8,630 bases of DNA from the NCBI GenBank assembly GCA_018676385.1, contig JABHEX010000113.1, positions 1 through 8,630 of the forward strand, written 5' to 3'. Below are positions 5,926 to 8,630 of the stretch, one piece after another. This DNA comes from Akkermansiaceae bacterium. Its GTDB lineage: Bacteria > Verrucomicrobiota > Verrucomicrobiia > Verrucomicrobiales > Akkermansiaceae. The stretch's first letter is position 1; the number at the start of each line of letters is the position of its first letter. Position numbers and translations under genes: made by a program. The notes beneath the pieces are model-generated. The model was not told the origin of the DNA, made no database searches, and worked only from the letters and a program-made list of their open reading frames with translations.

Positions 5926-8630
5926 ATGCCAAGACCTGATAAAACTGACGAACTGACCAAAACCCTGAAGGAAAAAATCTTAATCCTCGACGGCGCTATG
6001 GGCACAACGATTCGTAGCTACGGATTGCGGGAAAAAGACGCACGCGGCAAACAATTTGCAGACGCACCCAAAGATTTGCTCAATAATGGCGATATTCTCT
6101 CACTGACGCAACCAGAAGTGATCTCGGATGTTCACCGCAAATTTCTTGAGGCTGGCTCAGATATCATTGAGACCAATTCTTTTTCCGGCACCTCGATTGC
6201 TCAATCAGAGTTTTTCATCGAGGACCCTCGTGAATCAGGGGCTGGACGTAAAGATCCTGATTTTTACCAAAAAGTAATCGATGACCCCTTCCTAAAAAAT
6301 CTTGCATGGGAAATCAACTTACAATCAGCAAAGCTAGCCCGCTCCGCATGTGATGCCGCGGAGACTAAAACAGGGATCAAACGCTATGTCGCCGGCGCCA
6401 TTGGCCCAATGACAGTAGGACTCAACAACGCGGCGGTGGATCCAGATGATCCAGGATTTCGAACTGTCACGTTCGATCAAGTATACGAAGATTACAAACG
6501 CCAAATACGGGCTCTCGTTGAGGGTGGTGTAGATATTTTAATGGTGGAGACTATCTTCGATGCACTCAATTCCAAAGCTGCCTTGGTAGCAGCACAGGAT
6601 GTATTTGAAGAAGACGGATTCAATCTTCCCATGATTATCTCTGCCGCTGTCGGTCGTGGCGGTGAAACCATGATTTCCGCGCAAAAAATCGAAGCTTTTT
6701 GGAATGCCGTGGCTCACATAAAGCCGCTGGCCGTTGGCCTCAACTGCTCACTCGGGCCCGATGAAATGCGCCCCTTCATTGCTGAACTCAGCAATGTAGC
6801 AGATACATTTGTTTCCTGTTACCCAAATGCTGGAATGCCTGACGCACTGTCAAAAACGGGTTTCCCTTTCTCACCTCAAGATATGCAAGATAAGCTTCTC
6901 GACTTCTCGAAAGCCGGTTTCATCAATCTTGCAGGTGGCTGCTGCGGCAGTACGCCAGAGCATATTGCGGCAATAGCCGAAGCCGTTAAGGGCGTCACTC
7001 CTCGGAAACGATCTGTTATTGAGCCAATGCTCAGGCTCTCTGGCACAGAACCCTACAATCACACCCCAGATAAAAATTTTCTAATGATTGGTGAGCGAAC
7101 CAATGTGGCTGGGTCTCCTGTATTTAGGAAAATGATTCAAGAAAATCGACTCGAAGACGCCCTCGCAGTGGCACGACAGCAAGTCGATAATGGTGCTCCC
7201 GTTATTGACATTTGCTTTGATGACGGCCTGATCGATGGCGTGGAAATGATGACTCGTTTTCTCAATCTCGTTCAGTCTGAACCCGATATTACTAAAGTCC
7301 CGATCACAGTAGATTCATCAAAGTGGGAAATCATACTAGCAGGACTAAAATGCCTACAGGGTAAGGGTATTGTTAATTCAATCTCCCTCAAGGAGGGGGA
7401 AGAGACGTTCAAACAACAAGCAAGAACGATTATGAAGTTCGGCGCAGCCGCGGTAGTAATGGCATTTGATGAAAATGGACAAGCTGCTACCTATGAGGAA
7501 AAAATCCGTATCTGTGAGCGTGCCTACTACATCCTTGTAGATAAAGTGGGTTTTAACCCCCAAGATATTATATTTGATCCTAACATCCTCACCGTTGCCA
7601 CAGGCATTGAGGAGCACAACAACTATGCTGTGGACTTTTTTAAAGCCACCAAATGGATCAAGAAAAACCTACCGGGCGCCAAGATCTCTGGCGGCGTATC
7701 CAATGTTTCGTTCTCTTTCAGAGGAAACAACCCAGTGCGGGAGGCGATGCATGCAGCATTTCTCTACCATGCAGGCAATTCAGGCATGGACATGGGCATC
7801 GTCAACGCAGGCATGTTAGAAGTCTATGACGAAATCAAACCCGACATGCTGAAGCATGTCGAAGATGTACTGCTCAACCGTGATTCAGATGCAACTGAGA
7901 GAATGCTCGATTTTGCTGAACAGTTCAAAGGCATCAAAAAGAAAACCCAGAAAGAGGATCTCGCATGGCGTGATGCACCGTTAGAAAAACGTCTTGAATA
8001 TGCCTTACTTAAAGGGATCGACACCTTCATCACGGAGGACACTGAGGAAGCGAGACAAAAATATGATAAACCTCTACATGTGATTGAAGGCCCACTCATG
8101 GATGGTATGTCCGTAGTGGGGGATCTATTTGGCGCCGGCAAAATGTTTCTCCCTCAGGTAGTTAAATCCGCACGGGTAATGAAAAAATCTGTTGCTTACC
8201 TTGAACCATATATGGAAAAGGAAAAAGAGATTAAAATAGCCGCAATTACGAAGGAGCTGATGGCTAGTGATCCCAATATCACAGACACAAGTGCTAGATT
8301 AAAGGCAGAGAAATCGCTCACTGCCGGACGCATACTCATGGCGACAGTTAAAGGTGATGTACATGATATCGGAAAAAATATCGTTGGCGTGGTTCTCGCC
8401 TGCAATGGATTCGAAGTTATCGATATGGGCGTGATGGTGCCATGTGAAAAAATTCTTGAAGTTGCAGCAGCAAGACAAGTCGATGTCATAGGTCTCTCCG
8501 GCTTAATCACTCCATCCCTTGATGAAATGGTTAACGTCGCCAAGGAAATGGAACGGCGTGGACTAAAAACACCAATACTAGTAGGAGGTGCTACTACCAG
8601 CCCTGCACACACAGCAGTCAAGATTGCGCC
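5926..8630 (+). CDS. metH: Cobalamin-dependent methionine synthase MetH, 3'-truncated by the window edge
   Basis: MetH moves a methyl group from 5-methyltetrahydrofolate via cobalamin to homocysteine, making methionine and freeing tetrahydrofolate in the cytoplasm. The 901 visible residues cover three of four modules. Homocysteine domain: LDGAMGTTI (21-29) and zinc ligands in GLNCSLG (Cys274) and GGCCGS (Cys339, Cys340). Folate domain: starts at FLMIGERTNVAGS (385), with VDSSKW, FDPNILTVATG and SGGVSNVSFSFRG downstream. Cobalamin module: cap helices (KRLEYALLKGI, EGPLMDGMSVVGDLFG) and the Rossmann part with DVHDIGKNI (cobalt ligand His813, Asp811) and SGLITPS (Ser858). The C-terminal S-adenosylmethionine reactivation domain would lie beyond the window. 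Two insertions relative to E. coli are seen, at about 96-126 and 764-804. The ATG at 5926 gives the normal short lead before LDGAMGT; no Shine-Dalgarno sequence precedes it. A palindromic element lies 42 bp upstream. Confidence 0.97.
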   Translation, partial: MPRPDKTDELTKTLKEKILILDGAMGTTIRSYGLREKDARGKQFADAPKDLLNNGDILSLTQPEVISDVHRKFLEAGSDIIETNSFSGTSIAQSEFFIEDPRESGAGRKDPDFYQKVIDDPFLKNLAWEINLQSAKLARSACDAAETKTGIKRYVAGAIGPMTVGLNNAAVDPDDPGFRTVTFDQVYEDYKRQIRALVEGGVDILMVETIFDALNSKAALVAAQDVFEEDGFNLPMIISAAVGRGGETMISAQKIEAFWNAVAHIKPLAVGLNCSLGPDEMRPFIAELSNVADTFVSCYPNAGMPDALSKTGFPFSPQDMQDKLLDFSKAGFINLAGGCCGSTPEHIAAIAEAVKGVTPRKRSVIEPMLRLSGTEPYNHTPDKNFLMIGERTNVAGSPVFRKMIQENRLEDALAVARQQVDNGAPVIDICFDDGLIDGVEMMTRFLNLVQSEPDITKVPITVDSSKWEIILAGLKCLQGKGIVNSISLKEGEETFKQQARTIMKFGAAAVVMAFDENGQAATYEEKIRICERAYYILVDKVGFNPQDIIFDPNILTVATGIEEHNNYAVDFFKATKWIKKNLPGAKISGGVSNVSFSFRGNNPVREAMHAAFLYHAGNSGMDMGIVNAGMLEVYDEIKPDMLKHVEDVLLNRDSDATERMLDFAEQFKGIKKKTQKEDLAWRDAPLEKRLEYALLKGIDTFITEDTEEARQKYDKPLHVIEGPLMDGMSVVGDLFGAGKMFLPQVVKSARVMKKSVAYLEPYMEKEKEIKIAAITKELMASDPNITDTSARLKAEKSLTAGRILMATVKGDVHDIGKNIVGVVLACNGFEVIDMGVMVPCEKILEVAAARQVDVIGLSGLITPSLDEMVNVAKEMERRGLKTPILVGGATTSPAHTAVKIA

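Noticed and set aside
5814..6005. 64-codon N-terminal extension of the ydbH frame up to the ATG at 6003-6005
   Set aside because: It lies antisense to the first 26 codons of metH and the intergenic region, shows no YdbH-like sequence, and would place about 80 residues before the membrane anchor. The GTG at 5813 gives the normal short basic tail.
8196..8621. 141-codon minus-strand frame under metH
   Set aside because: Low-complexity serine/isoleucine-rich translation that mirrors the conserved metH cobalamin domain; a shadow frame.

Overview
The window is ordinary chromosomal DNA, densely packed with genes and moderate in GC. It comes from a Gram-negative bacterium: it carries an intact operon for an inner-membrane to outer-membrane lipid-transport bridge, including a lipoprotein. 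The lineage is probably Verrucomicrobiota or a related PVC group. The clues are a glycoside-hydrolase/glycosyltransferase fusion, frequent GTG starts, almost no Shine-Dalgarno sequences, and a MetH with two insertions relative to E. coli. This placement is inference and was not checked by database search.

Layout. (1) Positions 1-1273, minus strand: a 5'-complete, 3'-truncated gene for a clan A-like glycoside hydrolase domain fused to a family 2 glycosyltransferase. (2) Positions 1274-1392: a divergent intergenic region filled by an imperfect inverted repeat that looks like a dispersed element. (3) Positions 1393-2394, plus strand: queA, complete. (4) Positions 2410-5813, minus strand: a three-gene operon transcribed as ydbH, ynbE, ydbL, in the same order as in E. 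coli. It converges on queA with only 15 bp between the stop codons. (5) Positions 5814-5925: a divergent intergenic region with a perfect 12-bp inverted repeat. (6) Positions 5926-8630, plus strand: metH, running off the right edge inside its cobalamin domain.

How the genes work together. The only true functional module is ydbH-ynbE-ydbL. YdbH is a large inner-membrane-anchored AsmA-like protein that in E. coli reaches the outer membrane through the lipoprotein YnbE, with YdbL as a periplasmic assembly factor. queA (tRNA queuosine synthesis) and metH (methionine synthesis and folate recycling) are housekeeping genes that share S-adenosylmethionine metabolism only loosely. The hydrolase/transferase fusion is probably involved in surface or extracellular polysaccharide. 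No RNA genes, CRISPR arrays, insertion sequences or phage genes were seen. No gene-free stretch exceeds 120 bp.
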